The notes under the pieces are model-generated. The model was not told where the DNA came from. It searched no databases and was given only the letters and a program-made list of their open reading frames with translations. Positions 8,915 through 18,108 of a DNA stretch of 41,498 bases are shown piece by piece. A program made the position numbers and the translations under genes. Origin of the DNA: Streptomyces sp. GKU 895 (GTDB lineage: Bacteria; Actinomycetota; Actinomycetes; Streptomycetales; Streptomycetaceae); contig MWJO01000079.1 in assembly GCA_002027195.1 (NCBI GenBank), positions 1 through 41,498 on the forward strand, in the 5' to 3' direction. Numbering within the stretch: position 1 is the first letter of the stretch; every line of letters begins with the position of its first letter.

Positions 8915-11299
8915 ATGCCCACCACCGGCGCTCCCACCAAAATCACCCAGGGTTCGAAGACCAAGGGCGGCATCGGCGAGTCCACGCTCCGCCCGGACGG
9001 CACCCTCAAGGTCACCGGCGAGTTCGCGTACTCCTCCGACATGTGGCACGAGGACATGCTCTGGGGCCAGATCCTGCGCTCCACGGTCGCGCACGCCGAG
9101 ATCGTCTCGATCGACACCAGCGAGGCCCTCGCCATGCCGGGCGTCTACGCCGTCATGACGTACGACGACCTGCCCACGGACGTGAAGAACTACGGCCTGG
9201 AGATCCAGGACACCCCGGTCCTCGCGCACGGCAAGGTACGCCACCACGGCGAGCCGGTGGCCATCGTCGCCGCCGACCACCCGGAGACCGCGCGCCGCGC
9301 CGCCGCCAAGATCAAGGTCGACTACCGCGAGCTGCCCGTCATCACCGACGAGGCCTCCGCGACCGCGCCGGACGCGATCCTCATCCACGAGAACCGCGAC
9401 GACCACCACATCGGTCACGTCCCGCACCCCAACATCGTGCACCGCCAGCCGATCGTCCGCGGCAACGCCGAAGAGGCCGCCAAGAAGGCCGACTTCGTCG
9501 TCAAGGGCGAGTACACCTTCGGCATGCAGGACCAGGCCTTCCTCGGCCCCGAGTCGGGTCTCGCCGTGCCGGACGAGGACGGCGGCGTCCACCTCTACAT
9601 CGCCACCCAGTGGCTGCACAGCGACCTCAAGCAGATCGCCCCGGTCCTCGGCCTGCCCGAGAGCAAGGTCCGTATGACGCTGTCCGGCGTCGGCGGTGCC
9701 TTCGGCGGCCGCGAGGACATCTCGATGCAGATCCACGCCTGCCTGCTGGCGCTGCGCACCGGCAAGCCGGTCAAGATCGTCTACAACCGCTTCGAGTCCT
9801 TCTTCGGCCACGTCCACCGCCACCCGGCGAAGCTCTACTACGAGCACGGGGCCACCGCCGAGGGCAAGTTGACGCACGTCAAGTGCCGGATCGTCCTGGA
9901 CGGCGGCGCGTACGCCTCCGCGTCCCCCGCGGTCGTCGGCAACGCCTCCTCCCTCTCGATCGGCCCGTACGTGGTCGACGACGTCGACATCGAGGCCATC
10001 GCCCTCTACACCAACAACCCGCCCTGCGGCGCCATGCGCGGCTTCGGTGCGGTCCAGGCGTGCTTCGCCTACGAGGCCCAGATGGACAAGCTCGCCGACA
10101 AGGTGGGCATGGACCGGGTCGCGTTCCGTCAGCTCAACGCGATGGAACAGGGCACGATCATGCCGACCGGCCAGCCCGTCGACTCGCCGGCCCCCGTCGC
10201 CGAACTCCTGCGCCGCGTCAAGGCGATGCCGCTCCCTCCGGAGCGCCAGTGGGAGTCCAGCGAGGGCGCGGACGTACGGCAGCTGCCCGGCGGCCTGTCC
10301 AACACCACGCACGGCGAGGGCGTCGTCCGCGGCATCGGCTACGCGGTCGGCATCAAGAACGTCGGCTTCTCGGAGGGTTTCGACGACTACTCCACCGCCA
10401 AGGTCCGCATGGAGGTCGTCGGCGGTGAGCCCGTCGCCACCGTGCACACCGCGATGGCGGAGGTCGGCCAGGGCGGTGTCACCGTCCACGCGCAGATCGC
10501 CCGCACCGAGCTGGGCGTCGCGCAGGTGACCATCCACCCGGCCGACACCCAGGTGGGCAGCGCCGGTTCGACCTCGGCCTCCCGGCAGACGTACGTCACC
10601 GGCGGCGCGGTCAAGAACTCCTGCGAGCTGGTGCGCGAGAAGGTCCTGGAGATCGGCCGCCGCAAGTTCGGCTCGTACCACCCCGCTTGGGCGACGGCGG
10701 AGCTGCTCCTGGAGGGCGGCAAGGTCGTCACCGACGGCGGCGAGGTCCTCGCGGACCTGGCCGAGGTGCTGGAGGGCGAGACCGTCGAGGTGGAGGCCGA
10801 GTGGCGGCACCGCCCGACCGAGGCCTTCGACCTCCGGACCGGCCAGGGCTTCGGCCACGTCCAGTACTCCTTCGCCGCGCACCGCGCGGTCGTCGAGGTG
10901 GACACCGAGCTCGGCCTGGTCAAGGTCATCGAACTGGCCTGCGCCCAGGACGTCGGCAAGGCGCTCAACCCGCTGTCGGTCGTCGGCCAGATCCAGGGCG
11001 GCACCACCCAGGGCCTCGGCGTCGCGGTGATGGAGGAGATCATCGTCGACCCCAAGACGGCCAAGGTCAGGAACCCCTCCTTCACGGACTACCTGATCCC
11101 CACCATCCTCGACACGCCGACCATCCCCGTCGACGTGCTCGAACTCGCCGACGACCACGCCCCGTACGGGCTCCGTGGCATCGGCGAGGCCCCCACCCTG
11201 TCGTCGACCCCGGCCGTCCTCGCGGCGATCCGGAACGCGACCGGGCTGGAGCTCAACCGCACGCCGGTCCGCCCGGAACACCTCACCGGCACGGCGTAA
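8915..11299 (+). CDS. Xanthine dehydrogenase family, molybdopterin-binding subunit
   Basis: A 794-residue catalytic subunit. It has the N-terminal hammerhead domain (residues about 30-150, ALAMPGVYAVMTYDDL) and the two Mo-cofactor domains. Cofactor-binding loops are visible as GVGGAFGGREDISMQ, AMRGFGAVQ and MAEVGQGGVTVHAQIA. The C-terminal GLRGIGEAP carries the Glu that acts as general base in xanthine dehydrogenases. The ATG at 8915 follows the preceding TGA by 2 nt; GAGGGGG upstream could serve as the ribosome binding site. It works with the two preceding subunits in purine oxidation and needs XdhC, encoded at 13036, to load sulfurated cofactor. Confidence 0.93.
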   Translation: MPTTGAPTKITQGSKTKGGIGESTLRPDGTLKVTGEFAYSSDMWHEDMLWGQILRSTVAHAEIVSIDTSEALAMPGVYAVMTYDDLPTDVKNYGLEIQDTPVLAHGKVRHHGEPVAIVAADHPETARRAAAKIKVDYRELPVITDEASATAPDAILIHENRDDHHIGHVPHPNIVHRQPIVRGNAEEAAKKADFVVKGEYTFGMQDQAFLGPESGLAVPDEDGGVHLYIATQWLHSDLKQIAPVLGLPESKVRMTLSGVGGAFGGREDISMQIHACLLALRTGKPVKIVYNRFESFFGHVHRHPAKLYYEHGATAEGKLTHVKCRIVLDGGAYASASPAVVGNASSLSIGPYVVDDVDIEAIALYTNNPPCGAMRGFGAVQACFAYEAQMDKLADKVGMDRVAFRQLNAMEQGTIMPTGQPVDSPAPVAELLRRVKAMPLPPERQWESSEGADVRQLPGGLSNTTHGEGVVRGIGYAVGIKNVGFSEGFDDYSTAKVRMEVVGGEPVATVHTAMAEVGQGGVTVHAQIARTELGVAQVTIHPADTQVGSAGSTSASRQTYVTGGAVKNSCELVREKVLEIGRRKFGSYHPAWATAELLLEGGKVVTDGGEVLADLAEVLEGETVEVEAEWRHRPTEAFDLRTGQGFGHVQYSFAAHRAVVEVDTELGLVKVIELACAQDVGKALNPLSVVGQIQGGTTQGLGVAVMEEIIVDPKTAKVRNPSFTDYLIPTILDTPTIPVDVLELADDHAPYGLRGIGEAPTLSSTPAVLAAIRNATGLELNRTPVRPEHLTGTA

Positions 11300-11315
11300 A
11301 CGGCCAGTTGAAGCT

Positions 11316-11363
11316 CTCCGGGCGGCGCAGGGAACGTCACAACCTCCACCGCGCCGCCCGGAG
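11316..11363 (+). terminator. Candidate terminator after the xdh subunit genes
   Basis: CTCCGGGCGGCGC (11316-11328) pairs perfectly with 11351-11363 over 13 bp, with a 22-nt loop, starting 16 nt after the TAA. It may end or attenuate the operon before the permease gene. The remainder of 11364-11538 shows no gene. Confidence 0.5.
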
Positions 11364-11538
11364 CACCAAGTCCCGCACCGCTCGCGGCACTTGAAGCGTG
11401 ACCAAGCGTGACCCAGTAGTACCTCTGTTCGTTCGTCTCGGGCCGTCCCCCGGGTCGTGCGGCCGAAGCACCTTCCCAAATCCCGCAGCCGCAGAGGCGG
11501 TTGGCGGGGGCCCCTGTGAACCTTGGGAGTAGGCCCAC

Positions 11539-12996
11539 ATGACCCAGCAGTCACTGGAGCCGGAGACCGTTGCCGACGACGCGGGAGAAGGCACCCGCGT
11601 CCCGGCCGGACGGTCCTGGCTCGACCGGTACTTTCACATATCCCAGCGAGGATCGACCGTCGCGCGTGAGGTGCGCGGCGGCGTCACCACCTTCATGGCG
11701 ATGGCGTACATCCTCCTGCTCAACCCCCTGATCCTGTCCGGCAAGGACGCGGCGGGGGACACGCTCGGCCAGAAGGCCCTCATCACCGCGACCGCGTTCG
11801 CGGCGGCCTTCACCACGCTGCTGATGGGTTTCTTCGGCAAGGTGCCGCTCGCCCTCGCCGCCGGCCTCTCCGTCTCCGGCGTCCTGTCCTCGCAGGTCGC
11901 CCCGCAGATGACCTGGCCGCAGGCCATGGGCATGTGCGTGATGTACGGCGTCGTCATCATGCTGCTGGTCGTCACCGGCCTGCGCGAGATGATCATGAAC
12001 GCCATCCCGCTGGCCCTCAAGCACGCGATCACCATGGGCATCGGTCTGTTCGTCGCCCTGATCGGCTTCTACAAGGCCGGCTTCGTCCACCAGGGCAAGG
12101 CGACCCCCGTGACCCTGGGCCCGGCGGGCGAACTCGCAGGCTGGCCGGTCCTCCTCTTCGCGGCCACACTCCTCGCGATCTTCATGCTCCAGGCCCGAGG
12201 CGTCCCCGGCGCCATCCTGATCGGCATCGTCGGCGGCACGGTCCTGGCCGTCGTCCTGAACGCCCTCGACGTCATCGCCCCGGAGCAGTGGGCGAGCGGC
12301 GCCCCCGCGCTCCACGGCAGCGCGGTCTCCATGCCGGACTTCTCGATCTTCGGTGACGTCGAGTTCGGCGGCTGGGGCGAGGTGGGCGCGATGACGGTCG
12401 GCATGATCGTCTTCACCCTGGTCCTGGCGGGCTTCTTCGACGCGATGGCGACGATCATCGGCGTCGGCACGGAGGCCAAGCTGGCCGACGAGCAGGGCCG
12501 GATGCCGGGCCTGTCGAAGGCGTTGTTCATCGACGGCGCCGGCGGCGCGATCGGCGGCGTGGCGGGAGCCTCGGGCCAGACGGTGTTCGTGGAGTCGGCG
12601 ACGGGAGTGGGCGAGGGCGCCCGCACGGGCCTGTCCTCCGTCGTCACCGGCCTGTTCTTCGCGGCGTGCCTGTTCTTCACCCCGCTGACGGCGATCGTGC
12701 CGGGCGAGGTGGCGGCGGCGGCCCTGGTGGTCATCGGCGCGATGATGATGATGAACGCCCGGCACGTGGACTGGGCGGACCGCGCGACGGCGATCCCGGT
12801 GTTCCTCACGGTCGTGATCATGCCGTTCACGTACTCGATCACGGCGGGCGTCGCGGCGGGCGTCATCTCGTACGTCGCCATCAAGGTCGCCCAGGGCAAG
12901 GCGCGGGAGATCGGGGCGTTCATGTGGGCCCTGACAGTGATCTTCTTCGTCTATTTCGCCCTCAATCCCATTGAGAGCTGGATGGGCGTGCACTAG
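11539..12996 (+). CDS. AzgA-type NCS2 purine permease (hypoxanthine/guanine/adenine)
   Basis: A 485-residue integral membrane protein with about 12-14 hydrophobic segments. VRGGVTTFMAMAYILLLNP near residue 45 is the signature start of the AzgA/PbuG branch of nucleobase-cation symporters. Further family motifs are SGVLSSQVAPQMTWPQAMG and GASGQTVFVESATGVGEGAR. It probably imports hypoxanthine, guanine or adenine by proton symport. A GGGAG motif precedes the ATG. Its place between the dehydrogenase and xdhC makes it the substrate supplier of the pathway. It is separated from the dehydrogenase by 239 bp with a hairpin, so it may have its own promoter. Confidence 0.92.
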   Translation: MTQQSLEPETVADDAGEGTRVPAGRSWLDRYFHISQRGSTVAREVRGGVTTFMAMAYILLLNPLILSGKDAAGDTLGQKALITATAFAAAFTTLLMGFFGKVPLALAAGLSVSGVLSSQVAPQMTWPQAMGMCVMYGVVIMLLVVTGLREMIMNAIPLALKHAITMGIGLFVALIGFYKAGFVHQGKATPVTLGPAGELAGWPVLLFAATLLAIFMLQARGVPGAILIGIVGGTVLAVVLNALDVIAPEQWASGAPALHGSAVSMPDFSIFGDVEFGGWGEVGAMTVGMIVFTLVLAGFFDAMATIIGVGTEAKLADEQGRMPGLSKALFIDGAGGAIGGVAGASGQTVFVESATGVGEGARTGLSSVVTGLFFAACLFFTPLTAIVPGEVAAAALVVIGAMMMMNARHVDWADRATAIPVFLTVVIMPFTYSITAGVAAGVISYVAIKVAQGKAREIGAFMWALTVIFFVYFALNPIESWMGVH

Positions 12997-13035
12997 CCGC
13001 CCCCCGGTACACGACTTCCGTTAGGAGACCGAGAG

Positions 13036-14190
13036 ATGCTGGACATCGCCGAAGAGCTGCACCGGTGGGTCGAGCAGGGACGCGACTTCGCCGTGGCCAC
13101 CGTGGTGGCTGTCGGCGGCAGCGCCCCTCGCCAGCCCGGCGCGGCCCTCGCGGTCGACGCCGACGGCACGGCGATCGGATCGGTCTCCGGCGGTTGCGTG
13201 GAGGGCGCGGTGTACGAGCTGTGCCGGCAGGCGCTGGAGGACGGCGAGACCGTCCTGGAGCGCTTCGGCTACAGCGACGACGACGCCTTCGCGGTCGGCC
13301 TGACCTGCGGCGGCATCATCGACATCCTGGTGACGCCGGTACGGGCGGGAGACCCGGTCCGTCAGGTGATCACCGCGGGCCTGGCCGCCGCGTCGACGGG
13401 CGAGGCGGCGGCACTGGCCCGCATCGTGTCAGGCCCGGAGGAGTTGCTGGGCCGGGCGCTGCTGGTCCGCCCCGACGGCTCCTACGACGGCGGTTACGGC
13501 GCCCATCCCGAGCTGGACCGCACGGTGGCGGCGGAGGCGGGCGCGTTCCTGGACGCCGGCCGGACCGGCACCCTGGAGATCGGAGAGCAGGGCTCACGCT
13601 GCGGAGCACCGCTCACTGTCTTGGTGGAGTCGTCGGTCCCGGCCCCCCGAATGATCGTCTTCGGCGCGATCGACTTCGCGTCGGCGCTGGTACGGGTCGG
13701 CAAGTTCCTCGGCTACCACGTCACGGTGTGCGACGCGCGCCCCGTGTTCGCGACGCCGACCCGCTTCCCGGAGGCGGACGAGATCGTCGTGGAGTGGCCG
13801 CACACGTACCTGGAGCGGACGCCGGTGGACGCCCGCACGGTCCTGTGCGTCCTCACCCACGACGCGAAGTTCGACATACCCCTGCTCCAACTGGCACTGC
13901 GCCTGCCGGTCGCCTACGTCGGCGCGATGGGCTCCCGCCGCACCCACCTGGACCGCAACGAACGCCTGCGCGAGGTCGGCGTGACGGAACTGGAGCTGGC
14001 CCGCCTGCGCTCCCCGATCGGCCTGGACCTCGGAGCACGGACGCCGGAGGAGACGGCGTTGTCGATCGGGGCGGAGATCGTCGCCAATCGGCGTGGGGGG
14101 AGCGGGGTGTCACTGACCGGCGCGCACACGCCGATCCATCATGACGTGACGTCTTCGACGCCGACCGGGCGGATCGGGGCGGTGGCCTGA
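13036..14190 (+). CDS. xdhC: XdhC/CoxI family molybdenum cofactor maturation protein
   Basis: A 384-residue protein. XdhC binds molybdenum cofactor, promotes its sulfuration and hands it to xanthine dehydrogenase. The N-terminal XdhC/CoxI domain reads ATVVAVGGSAPRQPGAALAV and SVSGGCVEGAVYELC. A C-terminal Rossmann domain starts at MIVFGAIDFASALV and includes VAYVGAMGSRRTHLDR. A good AGGAGA site lies upstream of the ATG, which begins 39 nt after the permease stop, so the two are probably co-transcribed. The gene converges on the SRPBCC gene with 5 bp between stops; the small dyad CCTGAG/CTCAGG (14186-14200) spans the junction. Confidence 0.93.
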   Translation: MLDIAEELHRWVEQGRDFAVATVVAVGGSAPRQPGAALAVDADGTAIGSVSGGCVEGAVYELCRQALEDGETVLERFGYSDDDAFAVGLTCGGIIDILVTPVRAGDPVRQVITAGLAAASTGEAAALARIVSGPEELLGRALLVRPDGSYDGGYGAHPELDRTVAAEAGAFLDAGRTGTLEIGEQGSRCGAPLTVLVESSVPAPRMIVFGAIDFASALVRVGKFLGYHVTVCDARPVFATPTRFPEADEIVVEWPHTYLERTPVDARTVLCVLTHDAKFDIPLLQLALRLPVAYVGAMGSRRTHLDRNERLREVGVTELELARLRSPIGLDLGARTPEETALSIGAEIVANRRGGSGVSLTGAHTPIHHDVTSSTPTGRIGAVA

Positions 14191-14195
14191 GGGCC

Positions 14196-14636
14196 TCAGG
14201 GCTTCCTCAGCAGCCGGTTCACCGCCCGCCCGAACACATACCGAGCCACCCGCCGAGTCACCGGATCAACCACCCCCGGCAGAAACCGGAACCCCAACTC
14301 CTCCCGCCACACCACCCGGCTGCGCCCACCCGGCCCCACCGCCACCTCGATCTCCGCCCATCCGGTGACGACCCGCCCCCGTTTCTCCAGCCGGCAGAAC
14401 CCGGCGGTCTCTTCGGTCGGCGGGCGCCACTCCGTGACCTCCATACGGTCGTCGAAAGCCAGTGGTCCCATCCCCGTGCGCGCCACGAACACCGTGCCCA
14501 CGTCCGTCGGCCCCGGCGTCTCGACGGTGACCTGGGTCAGCGGGACCACGTCCCCATGGCGGGGCCACTCCGTGAGGCGGCGCCAGGCCTCGGGGAGGGG
14601 GAGCGGGGCCGTGCGTTCGAGGAGAAAGGTGACCAC
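14196..14636 (-). CDS. SRPBCC (START/Bet v 1-like) family protein
   Basis: A 146-residue protein from a GTG at 14636. The order of features fits the SRPBCC hydrophobic-ligand-binding fold: an N-terminal strand (FLLERTAPLPLPEAWRRLTEWPRHGDVVP), the middle sheet (VTEWRPPTEETAGFCRLEKRG split over strands) and a long C-terminal helix (VTRRVARYVFGRAVNRLL). Ligand and role are unknown. The ribosome binding site before the GTG is weak, so the start may differ by a few codons. It is divergent from the DUF2278 gene. Confidence 0.8.
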   Translation of the reverse strand: MVTFLLERTAPLPLPEAWRRLTEWPRHGDVVPLTQVTVETPGPTDVGTVFVARTGMGPLAFDDRMEVTEWRPPTEETAGFCRLEKRGRVVTGWAEIEVAVGPGGRSRVVWREELGFRFLPGVVDPVTRRVARYVFGRAVNRLLRKP

Positions 14637-14820
14637 GCAACGATCTTAGGGAATCCGGGCAGTTCAGCGGCGTATTCAGTACGGGCTCACAGGGTTGGTG
14701 CACTCGCCGTCGGCCGACCGGCGTACGTCGACTGGAACGCGCCACTCGGTGGCGCACACGCGCCCTACGATTTCCCCCACGGACGGGCATTCCGCCCGTC
14801 ACCAGGGGGAGTTGATCGCC

Positions 14821-15832
14821 ATGCCACTGAAGGCCTACGGCGTACTGATCACCAAAGCCGTCGACACCCTGCGTGAGGGTGCCACCGACACTCCGCACTA
14901 CCAGATCCATCTCACCGACGATCAGGGCGTCCACTACCGCGCCGCCGTCAACGTACTGTCCCAGGAGCGTCCCTCCGAACTGCTCTACCTCGTCGACGAG
15001 GACTTCCGGCACCCCGTCACCGCCCGGCTCGCGGGACTGGCCAGTGGATGGAACACCTTGCCGCCCGGGCCCGGCGGGCCCAACCTCGACTTCGTGCGTG
15101 GCAACCTCTTCGAGCCGGAGCAGATGCGCACCCTGCCCCCGGACCTCCCCGGCGACGGCAACGACCTCGCGACCTCCTCGACCTCTACGTACGGCGGGCC
15201 GTCGCGACCCCGAGGCCCGGGTGTATCTGTTCGGTGAGCGCTTCGGGCCCGAACCGGGTGTCAAGGACAAGGTGTTCGGCTTCCTGCCGGGCAACGGTAT
15301 CCACGACATCCACATGAACCAGGGCAACAGCGGCCGCTTCCGCGGTGACGACGGGGTGTGGCAGGACGGGGGAGTCCTGATCCACTTCCCCGCGCCGGAC
15401 CGCTGGGTCGGCATCTTCCTCGCCTTCCAGAGCCAGTCCTGGCACACCGACGACGTCACCGGGCACCCCCTCGACGACGTCGACGGCAACCGGCCGGAGC
15501 CGGGCACCCTGCCCGTGCGGATCGTCGCCGCGCTCGTCAACCCGCCCGGCCCGGCTCCCGAGCCCGAGACGGTCACGCTGCTCAACGCCTCGCCCGACCC
15601 CGTCGACCTCACCGGGTGGCGCATCGGCGACCGGCTGGGGCAGAAGTCCCCGGTGCCCGCCGGGACACTCGCCGCGGGCGCCTGCCTTCTCGTCCCGCTC
15701 GCCGGGGGCGACGCCCGACTCGGCAACCACGGCGGCGAGATCACGCTCTTCGACGACAGGGCGCTGAAGGTCCACGGCGTCTCGTACACCAAGGAGCAGG
15801 CCGCCCGAGAAGGGTGGACCGTCGTCTTCTGA
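14821..15832 (+). pseudogene. DUF2278 protein with C-terminal lamin-tail domain, frame broken twice
   Basis: The ATG at 14821 follows AGGGGGAG. The N-terminal part (MPLKAYGVLITKAVD to GNLFEPEQMRTLPP) and the middle part (YLFGERFGPEPGVKDKVFGF, GIHDIHMNQGNSG, HFPAPDRWVGIFLAFQSQSW) are DUF2278. The last 85 residues (VTLLNASPDPVDLTGWRIGD to VKDKVFG-like end strands) form a lamin-tail-type beta domain often found on secreted or DNA-associated proteins. Two one-base losses, near 15170 and in the CCCC at 15208-15211, put a short segment (DLLDLYVRRAVAT) in the third frame. Adding one base at each site gives an unbroken protein of about 337 residues. No signal peptide is seen. Function unknown. A GACGGGC/GCCCGTC hairpin at 14782-14800 lies just before the ribosome binding site. 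Confidence 0.78.
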
Positions 15833-15844
15833 GCCCTCCTGCTC

Positions 15845-16612
15845 TCAGCGGTACACCTTTCCCGGCTCCGCCTTCCCCGGCGCCAGCAGCTGCGGCACCG
15901 TCACGAACACATACCCCCGTGCCTTCAGCGCGTCGATGATCCCGGGCACGGCCGGAACCGTCCCGTCGTAGAGGTCGTGCAGCAGGATGATCCCGTCCCG
16001 GGAGGCCTGGGCGAGGACTCGCTTCTGGATGAGGGCCGAGTCGGTCGTGGTGTAGTCCTTGGCGGTGACCGTCCACAGCACCTCCGACATCCCCAGCTCC
16101 TTGCAGATGTCGTGGACGTCGGTGTCCGTGCGGCCCTGCGGCGGCCGCATGAGGGTGGGCCTCTTGCCGGTGAGGCGCTCGATCGCGTCGTTCGGGCGCT
16201 CGAGTTCCGCGCGTATCCCGTCCGGCTCCAGCCGCGTGAGGATCTTGTGGTCCCAGGTGTGGCTGGCCACCTCGTGACCCTCGGCCGCCATGCGCTTGAC
16301 GAGCTCCGGGTACTTCTCGATGTGCCGCTTGCCGAGGAGGAAGAAGGTCGCCGGGACCTGCTTCTCCTTGAGGATGTCGAGGAGCCGCGCGGAGTGTTCG
16401 CTCGGGCCGGCGTCGAAGGTGAGCGCGATGCACTTGGTGTGACGGCAGTCGACGGCCCCGAAGCGGGCCTGCGCGGCGGCCGACGCACCTTCGGCCCGGG
16501 CGGCGCTGGGCGCGGTCGTGTCGACCTTCGCGCAGCCGGTCAGCGACAGCGCCAGACACGCTGCCGCCGCCGACATCAGCGCCGCTCGGAACCTGTTCCC
16601 CGTTTTGTGCAT
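15845..16612 (-). CDS. Lipoprotein polysaccharide deacetylase (NodB / CE4 family)
   Basis: About 255 residues from the ATG at 16612; ATGs at 16633 and 16648-region starts are alternatives, none with a good ribosome binding site. The basic N-terminus, hydrophobic stretch and lipobox LTGC indicate export and lipid anchoring. NodB-fold motifs follow: CIALTFDAGPSEHS (motif 1), EVASHTWDHKI (motif 2, both metal His), RPPQGRTDTD (motif 3), WTVTAKDY (motif 4) and ILLHDLYDG (motif 5). Motif 1 has Ala where most CE4 enzymes have the metal-binding Asp (TFDDGP). The substrate is likely peptidoglycan or another cell-envelope polysaccharide. The promoter has a perfect -10 TATAAT and a dyad around it (16637-16676). 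Confidence 0.88.
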   Translation of the reverse strand: MHKTGNRFRAALMSAAAACLALSLTGCAKVDTTAPSAARAEGASAAAQARFGAVDCRHTKCIALTFDAGPSEHSARLLDILKEKQVPATFFLLGKRHIEKYPELVKRMAAEGHEVASHTWDHKILTRLEPDGIRAELERPNDAIERLTGKRPTLMRPPQGRTDTDVHDICKELGMSEVLWTVTAKDYTTTDSALIQKRVLAQASRDGIILLHDLYDGTVPAVPGIIDALKARGYVFVTVPQLLAPGKAEPGKVYR

Positions 16613-16636
16613 CTGGTTGGTGAGAGATGGCATGCC

Positions 16637-16676
16637 GGGACTATACACAGCGATTATACTCGCGGTTTATAGTCCC
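16637..16676 (-). promoter_or_regulatory. Promoter with operator-like dyad for the deacetylase gene
   Basis: GGGACTATA (16637-16645) and TATAGTCCC (16668-16676) are perfect inverted repeats flanking a minus-strand TATAAT at 16653-16658. A repressor bound to both arms would cover the -10 element. The region up to 16852 shows no gene. Confidence 0.6.
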
Positions 16677-16852
16677 TTCGGTCATGCCTGCGGACCGGCT
16701 CCTGCGCGTAGAACGGCGAAGGCCGGACGTGCCGTCGTTCTTCGCCACAGACACCTGCCGTCGGCTCGCCCCCTTCGGGAGCCCGCGGTCCCGAGCGGCC
16801 CGTACGAGTACGTACGATCTTGAAGTCGATGGTGTCGTGGGGAGGGAATGGC

Positions 16853-17272
16853 GTGAGCGTGCCGAGAAGCCGGGTCGTGTTCGGGGCCGCCGGTGCCCGG
16901 CCGTGCACCCTCGTCCTGTGCCGCGGCTGCTGCTGCGGTGACGCGCGCAAGCATCCCGGGGTCGACCATCAGTGGCAGCTGGACCGGTTGCGGGCCGCCG
17001 CCGCGGCGTCCGATGGCCGGCTCGCGGTCCGTACGACCGACTGTCTCGGCCCCTGCGACCAGGCCAACGTCCTGGTCGTCCAGCCCTCCGGAGAGGGCCG
17101 GCGGCGCGGCGGCCGGGCAACCTGGATCGGCTGGTCCGGCGACGACGCCTGCACGGACGACGTCCTGGACTGGGTGGCGGCCGGCGGCCCCGGCCTGGCC
17201 GAACCCCCGGCCACCCTCACCCTCCAGTTCATCAACCCGCCCCGCCCGGAAGTACGCCGCTCCCGCCGCTGA
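16853..17272 (+). CDS. Thioredoxin-like (2Fe-2S) ferredoxin domain protein
   Basis: The GTG at 16853 is 6 nt after GGAGGG and gives 139 residues. The fold signature is the split ligand pattern of thioredoxin-like [2Fe-2S] ferredoxins: LCRGCCCGDARKHPG near residue 20-35, then DCLGPCDQANVLVV near 70-83. The tail is Arg/Pro-rich. It is probably a soluble electron carrier; the partner is not evident. The methyltransferase gene starts 62 nt downstream on the same strand, so joint transcription is possible. Confidence 0.85.
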   Translation: MSVPRSRVVFGAAGARPCTLVLCRGCCCGDARKHPGVDHQWQLDRLRAAAAASDGRLAVRTTDCLGPCDQANVLVVQPSGEGRRRGGRATWIGWSGDDACTDDVLDWVAAGGPGLAEPPATLTLQFINPPRPEVRRSRR

Positions 17273-17334
17273 ACGCGCGGCGATCGGAGAAAATCCACGG
17301 GCGGCCCCGCCCGGCCGGGAGGTACCGTCCGGGC

Positions 17335-18075
17335 GTGGACGATCAGGACGGACACTTCCCCGAATCCATCGCGGCGACCTACGACGAGTCGACCGCGGAC
17401 ATGTTCGCACCGGACGCCGTAGGGCCGGTCGTCGACTTCCTGGCCGAACGGGCTGGTTCCGGCAGGGCACTTGAGCTCGGCATCGGCACCGGACGCGTCG
17501 CGCTGCCGCTGGCGGCCCGCGGTGTCCCGGTCCACGGCATCGATCTCTCCCGGGCCATGGTCGCCCGACTGCGGGCCAAGCCGGGCGGTGACGCGATCGG
17601 CGTCACCATCGGCGACTTCGCGACGACGAAGGTCGACGGCGCCTTCTCGGTCGCCTACCTCGTCTTCAACACGATCATGAACCTCACGACGCAGGACGCC
17701 CAGGTGGCCTGCTTCCGCAACGTCGCCGGCCACCTGGCGCCCGGCGGTTGCTTCGTCGTCGAGGTCATGGTCCCCGAACTGCGGAAGCTGCCGCACGGGC
17801 AGCACGCCGTACCGTTCCATGTCGGCGCGCAGCGGCTGGGGTTCGACACCTACGACACGGCGACCCAGGCGATGAGTTCGCACCACGTCAGGGTCGCGGA
17901 CGGGCACGCGACATACTTCGAGATCCCCTTCCGCTACGTCTGGCCGGCCGAACTGGACCTGATGGCGCGGCTCGCCGGGCTGCGGCTGCGGGAGCGGTGG
18001 GAGGGGTGGACGCGGGAGCCCTTCGGCCATGAGAGCGGCCGGCATGTCTCCGTTTGGGAGAAACCCGCACACTGA
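17335..18075 (+). CDS. SAM-dependent class I methyltransferase
   Basis: A 246-residue protein from the GTG at 17335. Motif I is ALELGIGTGRVALPLA, followed by the acidic strand-2 end HGIDLSRAM (Asp binds the SAM ribose), motif II-like GDFATTKVDGAFSVAYLVFN and motif III HLAPGGCFVVEV. The C-terminal part forms the usual extra sheet strands, ending in HVSVWEK. The substrate is not predictable. A ribosome binding site is weak (GGGAGG about 12 nt upstream). It is followed at 33 nt by the alpha/beta hydrolase gene. Confidence 0.87.
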   Translation: MDDQDGHFPESIAATYDESTADMFAPDAVGPVVDFLAERAGSGRALELGIGTGRVALPLAARGVPVHGIDLSRAMVARLRAKPGGDAIGVTIGDFATTKVDGAFSVAYLVFNTIMNLTTQDAQVACFRNVAGHLAPGGCFVVEVMVPELRKLPHGQHAVPFHVGAQRLGFDTYDTATQAMSSHHVRVADGHATYFEIPFRYVWPAELDLMARLAGLRLRERWEGWTREPFGHESGRHVSVWEKPAH

Positions 18076-18108
18076 CTGCGGCACACCCACCGGAGCGAAA
18101 GGACATCC

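Noticed and set aside
11551..12993. Long minus-strand frame antisense to the AzgA permease
   Set aside because: Asp/His/Arg-rich shadow of a clear transporter gene.
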